Shown: positions 11,190 through 24,741, counted from the first letter of the stretch. The stretch is DNA of 64,000 nt from Ptiloglossa arizonensis (GCF_051014685.1 NW_027478439.1:1-64000), one strand, 5' to 3'. Translations and numbers: made by a program. The notes: generated by a model not told the origin, from the sequence alone.

Positions 11190-12782
11190 TCTAGAGAAAA
11201 AATACACATACCGTTGTAATCGGGCGAGTATCTACTTTCAGATGCAAGAGTAATTTTTGGGTTTGGTTAATCCGTTCGCGAGATATGGGCGTTTGAAGCT
11301 AAGAAATGCTTGCGAAGGCAACAAATTTTTCGCACTTCTGCTGCTCCAAACGCTTAACCAGAGTGGCCTAGGGAAAAAACACATATACCGTTGTAATCGG
11401 GCGAGTTTCTACTTTCAGACGCAGCAGGAATTTTTGGGCTTGGTCAAACCGTTCGCGAGATATGGGAGTTTGAAGCTAAGAAATGTTTGAGAAGGCAACA
11501 AATTTTTCGCAATCATGCAGCTCCAAACGCTTAACCAGAATGGCATAGGGAAAAAATACACATACCGTTGTAATCGGGCGAGTATCTACTTTCAGATGCA
11601 AGAGTAATTTTTGGGTTTGGTTAATCCGTTCGCGACATATGGGAGTTTGAAGCTAAGAAATGGTTGAGCAGACAACAAATTTTTCCCACTTCTGCTGCTC
11701 CAAACGCATAACCAGAATGGCCTAGGGAAAAAATACACATACCGTTGTAATCGGGCGAGTATCTACTTTCAGATGCAAGAGTAATTTTTGGGTTTGGTTA
11801 ATCCGTTCGCGAGATATGGGAGATTGAAGCTAAGAAATGGTTGGGCAGACAACAAATTTTTCCCACTTCTGCTGCTCCAAACGCTTAACCAGAATGGCCT
11901 AGGGAAAAAATACATATACCGTTGTAATCGGGCGAGTTTCTACTTTCAGACGCAGCAGGAACTTTTGGGCTTGGTCAAACCGTTCGCGAGATATGGCAGT
12001 TTGAAGCTAAGGAATGGTTGAGAAGGCAACAAATTTTTCGCACTTCTGCTGCTCCAAACGCTTAACCAGAATGGCCTAGGGAAAAAATACACATACCTTT
12101 GTAATCGGGCGAGTTTCTACTTTCAGACGCAACAGGAATTTTTGGGTTTGGTCTATCCGTTCGCGAGATATGGGCGTTTGAAGCTAAGAAATGCTTGCGA
12201 AGGCAACAAATTTTTCGCACTTCTGCTGCTCCAAACGCTTAACCAGAGTGGCCTAGGGAAAAAATACACATACCGTTGTAATCGGGCGAGTATCTACTTT
12301 CAGATGCAAGAGTAATTTTTGGGTTTGGTTAATCCGTTCGCGAGATATGGGAGATTGAAGCTAAGAAATGGTTGGGCAGACAACAAATTTTTCCCACTTC
12401 TGCTGCTCCAAACGCTTAACCAGAATGGCCTAGGGAAAAAATACATATACCGTTGTAATCGGGCGAGTTTCTACTTTCAGACGCAGCAGGATCTTTTGGG
12501 CTTGGTCAAACCGTTCGCGAGATATGGCAGTTTGAAGCTAAGGAATGGTTGAGAAGGCAACAAATTTTTCGCACTTCTGCTGCTCCAAACGCTTAACCAG
12601 AATGGCCTAGGGAAAAAATACACATACCTTTGTAATCGGGCGAGTTTCTACTTTCAGACGCAACAGGAATTTTTGGGTTTGGTCTATCCGTTCGCGAGAT
12701 ATGGGCGTTTGAAGCTAAGAAATGCTTGAGAAGGCAACAAATTTTTCGCACTTCTGCTGCTCCAAACGCTTAACCAGAATGG
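11190..12782 (+). repeat. Nine-monomer (1,593 bp) tandem gain in block III copy 1
   Basis: The XbaI-like variant TCTAGA occurs at 11190 and again at 12783, exactly 1,593 bp (nine monomers) apart. In block III copy 2 only one counterpart exists, at 32,606, which aligns with 12,783 at an offset of 19,823. The interval is therefore a tandem gain in copy 1 or a loss in copy 2. It contains trimers near-identical to the preceding one. Confidence 0.75.
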
Positions 12783-15700
12783 TCTAGAGAAAAAATACAC
12801 ATACCGTTGTAATCGGGCGAGAATCTACTTTCAGATGCAAGAGGAATTTTTGGGCTTGGTCAATCCGTTCGCGAGATATTGGAGTTTGAAGCTAAGAAAT
12901 GTTTGAGAAGGCAACAAATTTTTCGCAATCATTCAGCTCCAAACGCTTAACCAGAATGGCATAGGGAAAAAATACACATACCGTTGTAATCGGGCGAGTA
13001 TCTACTTTCAGATGCAAGAGTAATTTTTGGGTTTGGTTAATCCGTTCGCGAGATATGGGCGTTTGAAGCTAAGAAATGCTTGCGAAGGCAACAAATTTTT
13101 CGCACTTCTGCTGCTCCAAACGCTTAACCAGAGTGGCCTAGGGAAAAAACACATATACCGTTGTAATCGGGCGAGTTTCTACTTTCAGACGCAGCAGGAA
13201 TTTTTGGGCTTGGTCAAACCGTTCGCGAGATATGGGAGTTTGAAGCTAAGAAATGTTTGAGAAGGCAACAAATTTTTCGCAATCATGCAGCTCCAAACGC
13301 TTAACCAGAATGGCATAGGGAAAAAATACACATACCGTTGTAATCGGGCGAGTATCTACTTTCAGATGCAAGAGTAATTTTTGGGTTTGGTTAATCCGTT
13401 CGCGACATATGGGAGTTTGAAGCTAAGAAATGGTTGAGCAGACAACAAATTTTTCCCACTTCTGCTGCTCCAAACGCATAACCAGAATGGCCTAGGGAAA
13501 AAATACACATACCTTTGTAATCGGGCGAGTTTCTACTTTCAGACACAACAGGAATTTTTGGGTTTGGTCTATCCGTTCGCGAGATATGGGCGTTTGAAGC
13601 TAAGAAATGCTTGCGAAGGCAACAAATTTTTCGCACTTCTGCTGCTCCAAACGCTTAACCAGAGTGGCCTAGGGAAAAAATACACATACCGTTGTAATCG
13701 GGCGAGTATCTACTTTCAGATGCAAGAGTAATTTTTGGGTTTGGTTAATCCGTTCGCGAGATATGGGAGATTGAAGCTAAGAAATGGTTGGGCAGACAAC
13801 AAATTTTTCCCACTTCTGCTGCTCCAAACGCTTAACCAGAATGGCCTAGGGAAAAAATACATATACTGTTGTAATCGGGAGAGTTTCTACTTTCAGACGC
13901 AGCAGGAATTTTTGGGCTTGGTGAAACCGTTCGCGTGATATGGTAGTTTGAGGCTAAGAAATGGTTGAGAAGGCAACAAATTTTTCTCACTTCTGCCGCT
14001 CCAAACGCTTAACCAGAATGGCCTAGGGAAAAAATACACATACCTTTGTAATCGGGCGAATTTCTACTTTCAGACGCACCAGGAATTTTTGGTTTTGGTC
14101 AATCCGTGCGCGAGACATGGGAGTTTGAAGCTAAGAAGTGGTTGAGAAGGCAACAAATTTTTCGCACTTCTGCTGCTCCAAACGCTTAACCAGAATGGCC
14201 TAGGCAAAGAAAACACATACCGTTGTAATCGGGCGAGTATGTACTTTCAGATGCAAGAGGAATTTTTGGGCTTGGTCATACCGTTCGCGAGGTATGGGAG
14301 TTTGAAGCTAAGAAATGGTTGAGAAGACAACAAATTTTTCGCAATTCTGCTGCTCCAAACGCTTAACCAGAACGGCCTAGGGAAAAAATACACATACCGT
14401 TGTAATCGGGCGAGTTTCTACTTTCAGGCGCAACAGGAATTTTTGGGTTTGGTCAATCCGTTCGCGAGATATGGGAGTTTGAAGCTAAGAAATGGTTGAG
14501 AAGACAACAAATTTTGCGCATTTCTGCTGCTCCAAACGCTTAACCAGAATGGCCTAGGGAAAAAATACACATACCTTTGTAATCGGGCGAGTTTCTACTT
14601 TCAGACACAACAGGAATTTTTGGGTTTGGTCTATCCGTTCGCGAGATATGGGCGTTTGAAGCTAAGAAATGCTTGCGAAGGCAACAAATTTTTCGCACTT
14701 CTGCTGCTCCAAACGCTTAACCAGAGTGGCCTAGGGAAAAAATACACATACCGTTGTAATCGGGCGAGTATCTACTTTCAGATGCAAGAGTAATTTTTGG
14801 GTTTGGTTAATCCGTTCGCGAGATATGGGAGATTGAAGCTAAGAAATGGTTGGGCAGACAACAAATTTTTCCCACTTCTGCTGCTCCAAACGCTTAACCA
14901 GAATGGCCTAGGGAAAAAATACATATACCGTTGTAATCGGGCGAGTTTCTACTTTCAGACGCAGCAGGAACTTTTGGGCTTGGTCAAACCGTTCGCGAGA
15001 TATGGCAGTTTGAAGCTAAGGAATGGTTGAGAAGGCAACAAATTTTTCGCATTTCTGCTGCTCCAAACGCTTAACCAGAATGGCCTAGGGAAAAAATACA
15101 CATACCTTTGTAATCGGGCGAGTTTCTACTTTCAGACGCAACAGGAATTTTTGGGTTTGGTCTATCCGTTCGCGAGATATGGGCGTTTGAAGCTAAGAAA
15201 TGCTTGAGAAGGCAACAAATTTTTCGCACTTCTGCTGCTCCAAACGCTTAACCAGAATGGTCTAGAGAAAAAATACACATACCGTTGTAATCGGGCGAGA
15301 ATCTACTTTCAGATGCAAGAGGAATTTTTGGGCTTGGTCAATCCGTTCGCGAGATATTGGAGTTTGAAGCTAAGAAATGTTTGAGAAGGCAACAAATTTT
15401 TCGCAATCATTCAGCGCCAAACGCTTAACCAGAATGGCATAGGGAAAAAATACACATACCGTTGTAATCGGGCGAGTATCTACTTTCAGATGCAAGAGTA
15501 ATTTTTGGGTTTGGTTAATCCGTTCGCGACATATGGGAGTTTGAAGCTAAGAAATGGTTGAGCAGACAACAAATTTTTCCCACTTCTGCTGCACCAAACG
15601 CATAACCAGAATGGCCTAGGGAAAAAACACATATACCGTTGTAATCGGGCGAGTTTCTACATTCAGACGCAGCAGGAATTTTTGGGCTTGGTCAAACCGT

Positions 15701-17383
15701 TCGCGAGATATGGGAGTTTGAAGCTAAGAAATGTTTGAGAAGGCAACAAATTTTTCGCAATCATGCAGCTCCAAACGCTTAACCAGAATGGCATAGGGAA
15801 AAAATACACATACCGTTGTAATCGGGCGAGTATCTACTTTAAGATGCAAGAGTAATTTTTGGGCTTGGTCAAACCGTTCGCGAGATATGGTAGTTTGAAG
15901 ATAAGAAATGGTGGAGAAGGCAACAAATTTTTCGCACTTCTGCTGCTGCAAACGCGTAACCAGAATGGCCTAGGGAGAAAATACACATACCGTTGTAATC
16001 GGGCTAGTTTCTACTTTCAGACGCAGCTGGAATTTTTGAGCTTGGTCAAACCGTTCGCGAGATATGGGAGTTTGAATCTAAGAAATGGTTGAGAAGGCAA
16101 CAAATTTTTCGCACTTCTGCTGCTCCAAACGCTTAACCAGAATGGCCTAGTGAAAAAATGCACATATCGTTGCAGTCGGGCGAGTATCTACTTTCAAATG
16201 CAAGAGTAATTTTTGGGTTTTGTTAATCCATTCGCGAGATATGGGAGTTTGAAGCTAAGACATGGTTGAGCAGACAACAAATTTTCCCCACTTCTGCTGC
16301 TCCAAACGCTTAACCAGAATGGCCTAAGGAAAAAATACATATACAGTTGTAATCGGGCGAGTTTCTACTTTCAGACGCAGCAGGAATTTTTGGGCTTGGT
16401 CAAACCGTTCGCGTGATATGGTATTTTGAGGCTAAGAAATGGTTGAGAAGGCAACAAATTTTTCGCAATTCTGCTGCTCCAAACGCTTAACCAGTATGGC
16501 CTAGGGAAAAAATACACATACCTTTGTAATCGGGCGAGTTTCTACTTTCAGACGCAACAGGAATTTTTGGGTTTGGTCAATCCGTGCGCGAGATATGGGA
16601 GTTTGATGCTAAGCAATGGTAGAGAAGACAAAAAATCTTGCGCACTTCTGCTGCTCCAAACGCTTAACCAGTCTGGCCTAGGGAAAAAATGCACATATCG
16701 TTGCAGTCGGGCGAGTATCTACTTTCAGATGCAAGAATAATTTTTGGGTTTGGTTAATCCATTCGCGAGATATGGGAGTTTGAAGCTAAGAAATGGTTGA
16801 GCAGACAACAAATGTTTCCCACTTCTGCTGCTCCAAACGCTTAACCAGAATGGCCTAGGGAAAAAATACATATACAGTTGTAATCGGGCGAGTTTCTACT
16901 TTCAGACGCAGCAGGAATTTTTGGGCTTGGTCAAACCGTTCGCGTGATATGGTAGTTTGAGGCTAAGAAATGGTTGAGAAGGCAACAAATTTTTCGCACT
17001 TCTGCTGCTCCAAACGCTTAACCAGTATGGCCTAGGGAAAAAATACACATACCTTTGTAATCGGGCGAGTTTCTACTTTCAGACGCAACAGGAATTTTTG
17101 GGTTTGGTCAATCCGTGCGCGAGATATGGGAGTTTGATGCTAGGCAATGGTTGAGAAGGCAACAAATCTTGCGCACTTCTGCTGCTCCAAACGCTTAACC
17201 AGACTGGCCTAGGGAAAAAATACACATACCTTTGTAATCGGGCGAGTTTCTACTTTCAGACGCAACAGGAATTTTTGGGTTTCGTCAATCCGTTCACGAG
17301 GTATGGGAGTTTGAAGCTAAGAAATGGTTGAGAAGACAACAAATTCTGCGCACATCTGCTTCCCCAAACGCTTAACCAGAAGG

Positions 17384-17560
17384 GCCTAGGGAAAAAATAC
17401 ACATACCATTGTAATCGGGCGAGTTTCTACTTTCAGACGCAGCAGGAATTTTTGGGTTTGGTCAATCCGTTCGCGAGAAATGGGAGTTTGAAGCTAAGAA
17501 ATGGATGAGAAGGCAACAAATTTTTCGCACTTCTGCTGCTCCAAACGCTTAACCAGACTG
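17384..17560 (+). repeat. Representative monomer, subtype D
   Basis: A 177-bp unit introduced by CTGCTTCCCCAAACG and CAGAAGGGCC upstream of CCTAGG. It carries GACGCAGCAGGAA with GGGTTTGGTCAATCC and a distinctive TTCGCGAGAAATGGG (AAA instead of ATA). The linked variants point to a distinct lineage. D is absent in the left part of the window, first appears near 17.4 kb and becomes common after 47 kb, often with ATTGGGCGAG or CCATTGTAATCG. Confidence 0.8.
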
Positions 17561-18079
17561 GCCTAGGGAAAAAATACACATACCTTTGTAATCGGGCGAG
17601 TTTCTACTTTCAGACGCAACAGGAATTTTTGGGTTTCGTCAATCCGTTCACGAGTAATGGGAGTTTGAAGCTAAGAAATGATTGAGAAGACAACAAATTT
17701 TGCGCACATCTGCTTCCCCAAACGCTTAACCAGAGTGGCCTAGGGAAAAAATACACATACCGTTGTAATCGGGCGAGTATCTACTTTCAGATGCAAGAGT
17801 AATTTTTGGGTTTGGTTAATCCGTTCGCGAGATATGGGAGATTGAAGCTAAGAAATGGTTGGGCAGACAACAAATTTTTCGCACTTCTGCTGCTCCAAAC
17901 GCTTAACCAGAATGGTCTAGAGAAAAAATACACATACCGTTGTAATCGGGCGAGAATCTACTTTCAGATGCAAGAGCAATTTTTGGGCTTGGTCAATCCG
18001 TTCGCGAGATATTGGAGTTTGAAGCTAAGAAATGTTTGAGAAGGCAACAAATTTTTCGCAATCATTCAGCTCCAAACGC

Positions 18080-18286
18080 TTAACCAGAATGGCATAGGGA
18101 AAAAATACACATACCGTTGTAATCGGGCGAGTATCTACTTTCAGATGCAAGAGTAATTTTGGGTTTGGTTAATCCGTTCGCGACATATGGGAGTTTGAAG
18201 CTAAGAAATGGTTGAGCAGACAACAAATTTTTCCCACTTCTGCTGCTCCAAACGCATAACCAGAATGGCCTAGGGAAAAAATACAC
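18080..18286 (+). repeat. Marker monomer with shared one-base deletion (also at 37,903 and 46,573)
   Basis: This unit contains GAGTAATTTTGGG (four T) near 18,156 where other A units have five T. The same deletion lies at the equivalent place near 37,980 and 46,650, with the same neighbours CATATG (CGACATATGGG) and GGCATAGGG. A shared rare indel makes these three copies a single lineage and dates the block III duplication after the deletion. Confidence 0.75.
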
Positions 18287-21200
18287 ATACCGTTGTAATC
18301 GGGCTAGTTTCTACTTTCAGACGCAGCAGGAATTTTTGGGCTTGGTCAAACCGTTCGCGAGGTATGGGAGTTTGAAGCTAAGAAATGGTTGAGAAGACAA
18401 CAAATTTTGCGCACTTCTGCTGCTCCAAACGCTTAACAAGAATGGCCTAGGGAATAAATTCACATACCGTTGTAATCGGGCGAGTTCCTACTTCCAGACG
18501 CAGCAGGAATTTTTGGGCATGGTAAAACCGTTCGCGTGATATGGTAGTTTGAAGCTAAGAAATGGTTGAGAAGGCAACAAATTTTTCGCAATTCTGCTGC
18601 TCCAAACGCTTAACCAGAATGGCCTAGGGAAAAAATACACATACCTCTGTAATCGGGCGAGTTTCTACTTTCAGACGCAACAGGAATTTTTGGGTTTGGT
18701 CAATCCGTTCGCGAGATATGGGAGTTTGAAGCTAAGAAATGGTTTAGAAGACAACAAATTTTGCGCACTTCTGCTGCTCCAAACGCTTAACCAGAATGGC
18801 CTAGGGAAAAAATACACATACCTTTGTAATCGGGCGAGTTTCTACTTTCAGACGCAACAGGAATTTTTGGGTTTGGTCTATCCGTTCGCGAGATATGGGC
18901 GTTTGAAGCTAAGAAATGCTTGCGAAGGCAACAAATTTTTCGCACTTCTGCTGCTCCAAACGCTTAACCAGAACGGCCTAGGGAAAAAATACACATACCT
19001 TTGTAATCGGGCGAGTTTCTACTTTCAGGCGCAACAGGAATTTTTGGGTTTGGTCAATCCGTTCGCGAGATATGGGAGTTTGAAACTAAGAAATGGTTGA
19101 GAAGACAACAAATTTTGCGCATTTCTGCTGCTCCAAACGCTTAACCAGAATGGCCTAGGGAAAAAGTACACATACCTTTGTAATCGGGCGAGTTTCTACT
19201 TTCAGACACAACAGGAATTTTTGGGTTTGGTCTATCCGTTCGCGAGATATGGGCGTTTGAAGCTAAGAAATGCTTGCGAAGGCAACAAATTTTTCGCACT
19301 TCTGCTGCTCCAAACGCTTAACCAGAGTGGCCTAGGGAAAAAATACACATACCGTTGTAATCGGGCGAGTATCTACTTTCAGATGCAAGAGTAATTTTTG
19401 GGTTTGGTTAATCCGTTCGCGAGATATGGGAGATTGAAGCTAAGAAATGGTTGGGCAGACAACAAATTTTTCCCACTTCTGCTGCTCCAAACGCTTAACC
19501 AGAATGGCCTAGGGAAAAAATACATATACAGTTGTAATCGGGCGAGTTTCTACTTTCAGACGCAGCAGGAACTTTTGGGCTTGGTCAAACCGTTCGCGAG
19601 ATATGGCAGTTTGAAGCTAAGGAATGGTTGAGAAGGCAACAAATTTTTCGCACTTCTGCTGCTCCAAACGCTTAACCAGAATGGCCTAGGGAAAAAATAC
19701 ACATACCTTTGTAATCGGGCGAGTTTCTACTTTCAGACGCAACAGGAATTTTTGGGTTTGGTCTATCCGTTCGCGAGATATGGGCGTTTGAAGCTAAGAA
19801 ATGCTTGAGAAGGCAACAAATTTTTCGCACTTCTGCTGCTCCAAACGCTTAACCAGAATGGTCTAGAGAAAAAATACACATACCGTTGTAATCGGGCGAG
19901 AATCTACTTTCAGATGCAAGAGGAATTTTTGGGCTTGGTCAATCCGTTCGCGAGATATTGGAGTTTGAAGCTAAGAAATGTTTGAGAAGGCAACAAATTT
20001 TTCGCAATCATTCAGCTCCAAACGCTTAACCAGAATGGCATAGGGAAAAAATACACATACCGTTGTAATCGGGCGAGTATCTACTTTCAGATGCAAGAGT
20101 AATTTTTGGGTTTGGTTAATCCGTTCGCGACATATGGGAGTTTGAAGCTAAGAAATGGTTGAGCAGACAACAAATTTTTCCCACTTCTGCTGCACCAAAC
20201 GCATAACCAGAATGGCCTAGGGAAAAAACACATATACCGTTGTAATCGGGCGAGTTTCTACTTTCTGACGCAGCAGGAATTTTTGGGCTTGGTCAAACCG
20301 TTCGCGAGATATGGGAGTTTGAAGCTAAGAAATGTTTGAGAAGGCAACAAATTTTTCGCAATCATGCAGCTCCAAACGCTTAACCAGAATGGCATAGGGA
20401 AAAAATACACATACCGTTGTAATCGGGCGAGTATCTACTTTCCGATGCAAGAGTAATTTTTGGGTTTGGTTAATCCGTTCGCGACATATGGGAGTTTGAA
20501 GCTAAGAAATGGTTGAGCAGACAACAAATTTTTCCCACTTCTGCTGCTCCAAACGCATAACCAGAATGGCCTAGGGAAAAAACACATATACCGTTGTAAT
20601 CGGGCGAGTTTCTACTTTCAGACGCAGCAGGAATTTTTGGGCTTGGTCAAACCGTTCGCGTGATATGGTAGTTTGAGGCTAAGAAATGGTTGGGAAGGCA
20701 ACAAATTTTTCGCACTTCTGCTGCTCCAAACGCTTAACCAGTATGGCCTAGGGAAAAAATACACATACCTTTGTAATCGGGCGAGTTTCTACTTTCAGAC
20801 GCAACAGGAATTTTTGGGTTTGGTCAATCCGTGCGCGAGATATGGGAGTTTGATGCTAGGCAATGGTTGAGAAGGCAACAAATCTTGCGCACTTCTGCTG
20901 CTCCAAACGCTTAACCAGACTGGCCTTGGGAAAAAATACACATACCTTTGTAATCGGGCGAGTTTCTACTTTCAGACGCAACAGGAATTTTTGGGTTTCG
21001 TCAATCCGTTCACGAGATATGGGAGTTTGAAGCTAAGAAATGGTTGAGAAGACAACAAATTCTGCGCACATCTGCTTCCCCAAACGCTTAACCAGAAGGG
21101 CCTAGGGAAAAAATACACATACCATTGTAATCGGGCGAGTTTCTACTTTCAGACGCAGCAGGAATTTTTGGGTTTGGTCAATCCGTTCGCGAGAAATGGG

Positions 21201-22069
21201 AGTTTGAAGCTAAGAAATGGATGAGAAGGCAACAAATTTTTCGCACTTCTGCTGCTCCAAACGCTTAACCAGACTGGCCTAGGGAAAAAATACACATACC
21301 TTTGTAATCGGGCGAGTTTCTACTTTCAGACGCAACAGGAATTTTTGGGTTTCGTCAATCCGTTCACGAGTAATGGGAGTTTGAAGCTAAGAAATGATTG
21401 AGAAGACAACAAATTTTGCGCACATCTGCTTCCCCAAACGCTTAACCAGAGTGGCCTAGGGAAAAAATACACATACCGTTGTAATCGGGCGAGTATCTAC
21501 TTTCAGATGCAAGAGTAATTTTTGGGTTTGGTTAATCCGTTCGCGAGATATGGGAGATTGAAGCTAAGAAATGGTTGGGCAGACAACAAATTTTTCCCAC
21601 TTCTGCTGCTCCAAACGCTTAACCAGAATGGCCTAGGGAAAAAATACATATACCGTTGTAATCGGGCGAGTTTCTACTTTCAGACGCAGCAGGAATTTTT
21701 GGGCTTGGTCAAACCGTTCGCGAGATATGGCAGTTTGAAGCTAAGGAATGGTTGAGAAGGCAACAAATTTTTCGCACTTCTGCTGCTCCAAACGCTTAAC
21801 CAGAATGGCCTAGGGAAAAAATACACATACCTTTGTAATCGGGCGAGTTTCTACTTTCAGACGCAACAGGAATTTTTGGGTTTGGTCTATCCGTTCGCGA
21901 GATATGGGAGTTTGAAGTTAAGAAATGGTTGAGAAGAAAACAAATTTTGCGCACTTCTGCTGCTCCAAAGGCTTAACAAGAATGGCCAAGGGAAAAAATA
22001 CACATACCGCTGCAATCTGGCGAGTTTCTACTTACAGATGCTGTAGGAATTTTTTGGTTTGGTTAATCC

Positions 22070-22086
22070 GTTCGCGAGATACGGGA
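22070..22086 (+). other. CENP-B box pattern, exact match, site 6
   Basis: GTTCGCGAGATACGGGA in 15-mer unit 1, in the copy of the 3662 trimer. Confidence 0.4.
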
Positions 22087-22246
22087 GCTTAAAGCTAAGA
22101 AATGGTTGTGAAGACAACAACTTTTGCGCACTTCTGCTGCTCCAAACACTTAACCAGAATGTCCTAGGGAAAAAATACACACACCATTGTAATCGGGCGA
22201 GTATCTACTTTCAGACGCAAGAGCAATTTTTGGGCATGGTCAATCC

Positions 22247-22263
22247 GTTCGCGAGATACGGGC
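22247..22263 (+). other. CENP-B box pattern, exact match, site 7
   Basis: GTTCGCGAGATACGGGC in 15-mer unit 1, 177 bp after site 6. Confidence 0.4.
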
Positions 22264-24724
22264 GTTTGAAAGTAAGAAATGGTTGAGAAGGCAACAAATT
22301 TCTCGCAATTCTGCTGCTCCAAACGCTTAACCAGAATGGCCTAGGGAAAAAATACACATACCGTTGTAATCGGGCTAGTTTCTACTTTTAGATGCAAGAG
22401 GAATTTTTGGGCTTGGTCAATCCGTTCGCGAGATAAGGGAGTTTGAAGCTAAGAAATGGTTGAGAAGGCAACAAATTTTTCGCACTTCTGCTGCTCCAAA
22501 CGCTTAACCAGAATGGCCTAGGGGAAAAATACACATACCGTTGTAATCGGGCGAGTTTCTACTTTTAGATGCAAGAGGAATTTTTGAGTTTCGTCAATCC
22601 GTTCGCGAGACATGGGAGTTTGAATCTAAGAAGTGGTTGAGAAGGCAACAAATTTTGCGCACTTCTGCTGCTCCAAACGCTTAACCAGAATGGCCTAGGG
22701 AAAAGATACACATACCGTTGTAATCGGGCGAGTATCTACTTTCAGATGCAAGAGGAATTTTTGGGCTTGGTCAATCCGTTCGCCAGATATGGGAGTTTGA
22801 AGCTAAGAAATGCTTGAGAAGGCAACAAATTTCTCGCACTTCTGCTGCTCCAAACGCTTAACCAGAGTGGCCTAGGGAAAAAATACACATACCGTTGTAA
22901 TCGGGCGAGTATCTACTTTCAGATGCAAGAGTAATTTTTGGGTTTGGTTAATCCGTTCGCGAGATATGGGAGATTGAAGCCAAGAAATGGTTGGGCAGAC
23001 AACAAATTTTTCCCACTTCTGCTGCTCCAAACGCTTAACCAGAATGGCCTAGGGAAAAAATGCACATATCGTTCCAGTCGGGCGAGTATCTACTTTCAGA
23101 TGCAAGAGTAATTTTTGGGTTTGGTTAATCCATTCGCGAGATATGGGAGTTTGAAGCTAAGAAATGGTTGAGCAGACAACAAATTTTTCCCACTTCTGCT
23201 GCTCCAAACGCTTAACCAGAATGGCCTAGGGAAAAAATACATATACAGTTGTAATCGGGAGAGTTTCTACTTTCAGACGAAGCAGGAATTTTTGGGCTTG
23301 GTCAAACCGTTCGCGTGATATGGTAGTTTGAGGCTAAGAAATGGTTGGGAAGGCAACAAATTTTTCGCACTTCTGCTGCTCCAAACGCTTAACCAGTATG
23401 GCCTAGGGAAAAAATACACATACCTTTGTAATCGGGCGAGTTTCTACTTTCAGACGCAACAGGAATTTTTGGGTTTGGTCAATCCGTGCGCGAGATATGG
23501 GAGTTTGATGCTAGGCAATGGTTGAGAAGGCAACAAATCTTGCGCACTTCTGCTGCTCCAAACGCTTAACCAGACTGGCCTAGGGAAAAAATACACATAC
23601 CTTTGTAATCGGGCGAGTTTCTACTTTCAGACGCAACAGGAATTTTTGGGTTTCGTCAATCCGTTCACGAGATATGGGAGTTTGAAGCTAAGAAATGGTT
23701 GAGAAGACAACAAATTCTGCGCACATCTGCTTCCCCAAACGCTTAACCAGAAGGGCCTAGGGAAAAAATACACATACCATTGTAATCGGGCGAGTTTCTA
23801 CTTTCAGACGCAGCAGGAATTTTTGGGTTTGGTCAATCCGTTCGCGAGAAATGGGAGTTTGAAGCTAAGAAATGGATGAGAAGGCAACAAATTTTTCGCA
23901 CTTCTGCTGCTCCAAACGCTTAACCAGACTGGCCTAGGGAAAAAATACACATACCTTTGTAATCGGGCGAGTTTCTACTTTCAGACGCAACAGGAATTTT
24001 TGGGTTTCGTCAATCCGTTCACGAGTAATGGGAGTTTGAAGCTAAGAAATGATTGAGAAGACAACAAATTTTGCGCACATCTGCTTCCCCAAACGCTTAA
24101 CCAGAGTGGCCTAGGGAAAAAATACACATACCGTTGTAATCGGGCGAGTATCTACTTTCAGATGCAAGAGTAATTTTTGGGTTTGGTTAATCCGTTCGCG
24201 AGATATGGGAGATTGAAGCTAAGAAATGGTTGGGCAGACAACAAATTTTTCCCACTTCTGCTGCTCCAAACGCTTAACCAGAATGGCCTAGGGAAAAAAT
24301 ACATATACCGTTGTAATCGGGCGAGTTTCTACTTTCAGACGCAGCAGGAATTTTTGGGCTTGGTCAAACCGTTCGCGAGATATGGCAGTTTGAAGCTAAG
24401 GAATGGTTGAGAAGGCAACAAATTTTTCGCACTTCTGCTGCTCCAAACGCTTAACCAGAATGGCCTAGGGAAAAAATACACATACCTTTGTAATCGGGCG
24501 AGTTTCTACTTTCAGACGCAACAGGAATTTTTGGGTTTGGTCTATCCGTTCGCGAGATATGGGAGTTTGAAGTTAAGAAATGGTTGAGAAGAAAACAAAT
24601 TTTGCGCACTTCTGCTGCTCCAAAGGCTTAACAAGAATGGCCAAGGGAAAAAATACACATACCGCTGCAATCTGGCGAGTTTCTACTTACAGATGCTGTA
24701 GGAATTTTTTGGTTTGGTTAATCC

Positions 24725-24741
24725 GTTCGCGAGATACGGGA
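24725..24741 (+). other. CENP-B box pattern, exact match, site 8
   Basis: GTTCGCGAGATACGGGA in 15-mer unit 2, exactly 2,655 bp after site 6. Confidence 0.4.

Larger units (their letters stand above)
8290..20645 (+). repeat. Composite block III, copy 1 (about 12.3 kb)
   Basis: About 70 monomers, mostly A-B-C trimers, matching 29,707-40,999. Offsets step from 21,417 to 21,416 (one base at about 9084), to 19,823 (nine monomers extra here, 11,190-12,782) and to 20,354 (three monomers extra in the other copy, about 38,790-39,320). Rare variants are shared throughout, for example TCTAGA in GGTCTAGAGAAA, CATATG in CGACATATGGG, AATCATGCAGCTCC and the one-base deletion near 18,156. Confidence 0.8.
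20640..23290 (+). repeat. 15-mer higher-order repeat (2,655 bp), unit 1
   Basis: Fifteen monomers repeated at an exact offset of 2,655 bp in the next unit. The order is: B variant, C, C with TTTCGTCAATCCGTTCACG, D, C, A, B, C, then the trimer with the CENP-B-pattern sites, then E and A units shared with block II. Unit 1 starts near 20,640, where GACGCAGC gives way to the shared sequence. It ends near 23,290 at the rare variant GACGAAGCAGG. Confidence 0.8.

Noticed and set aside
13391..13636. Minus-strand reading frame of 81 residues
   Set aside because: Reverse complement of two adjacent monomers; the same frame recurs wherever the same subtypes adjoin (for example 33,214-33,459). No independent evidence of coding.
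18690..19100. Protein-coding gene of 136 residues (and many shorter frames on both strands)
   Set aside because: The frame is a run of satellite monomers with a 59-residue periodicity. It starts at TTG, ends at the TGA common to most monomers, and has no flanking promoter, intron or homology that I recognise. Frames elsewhere are the same satellite in other phases.
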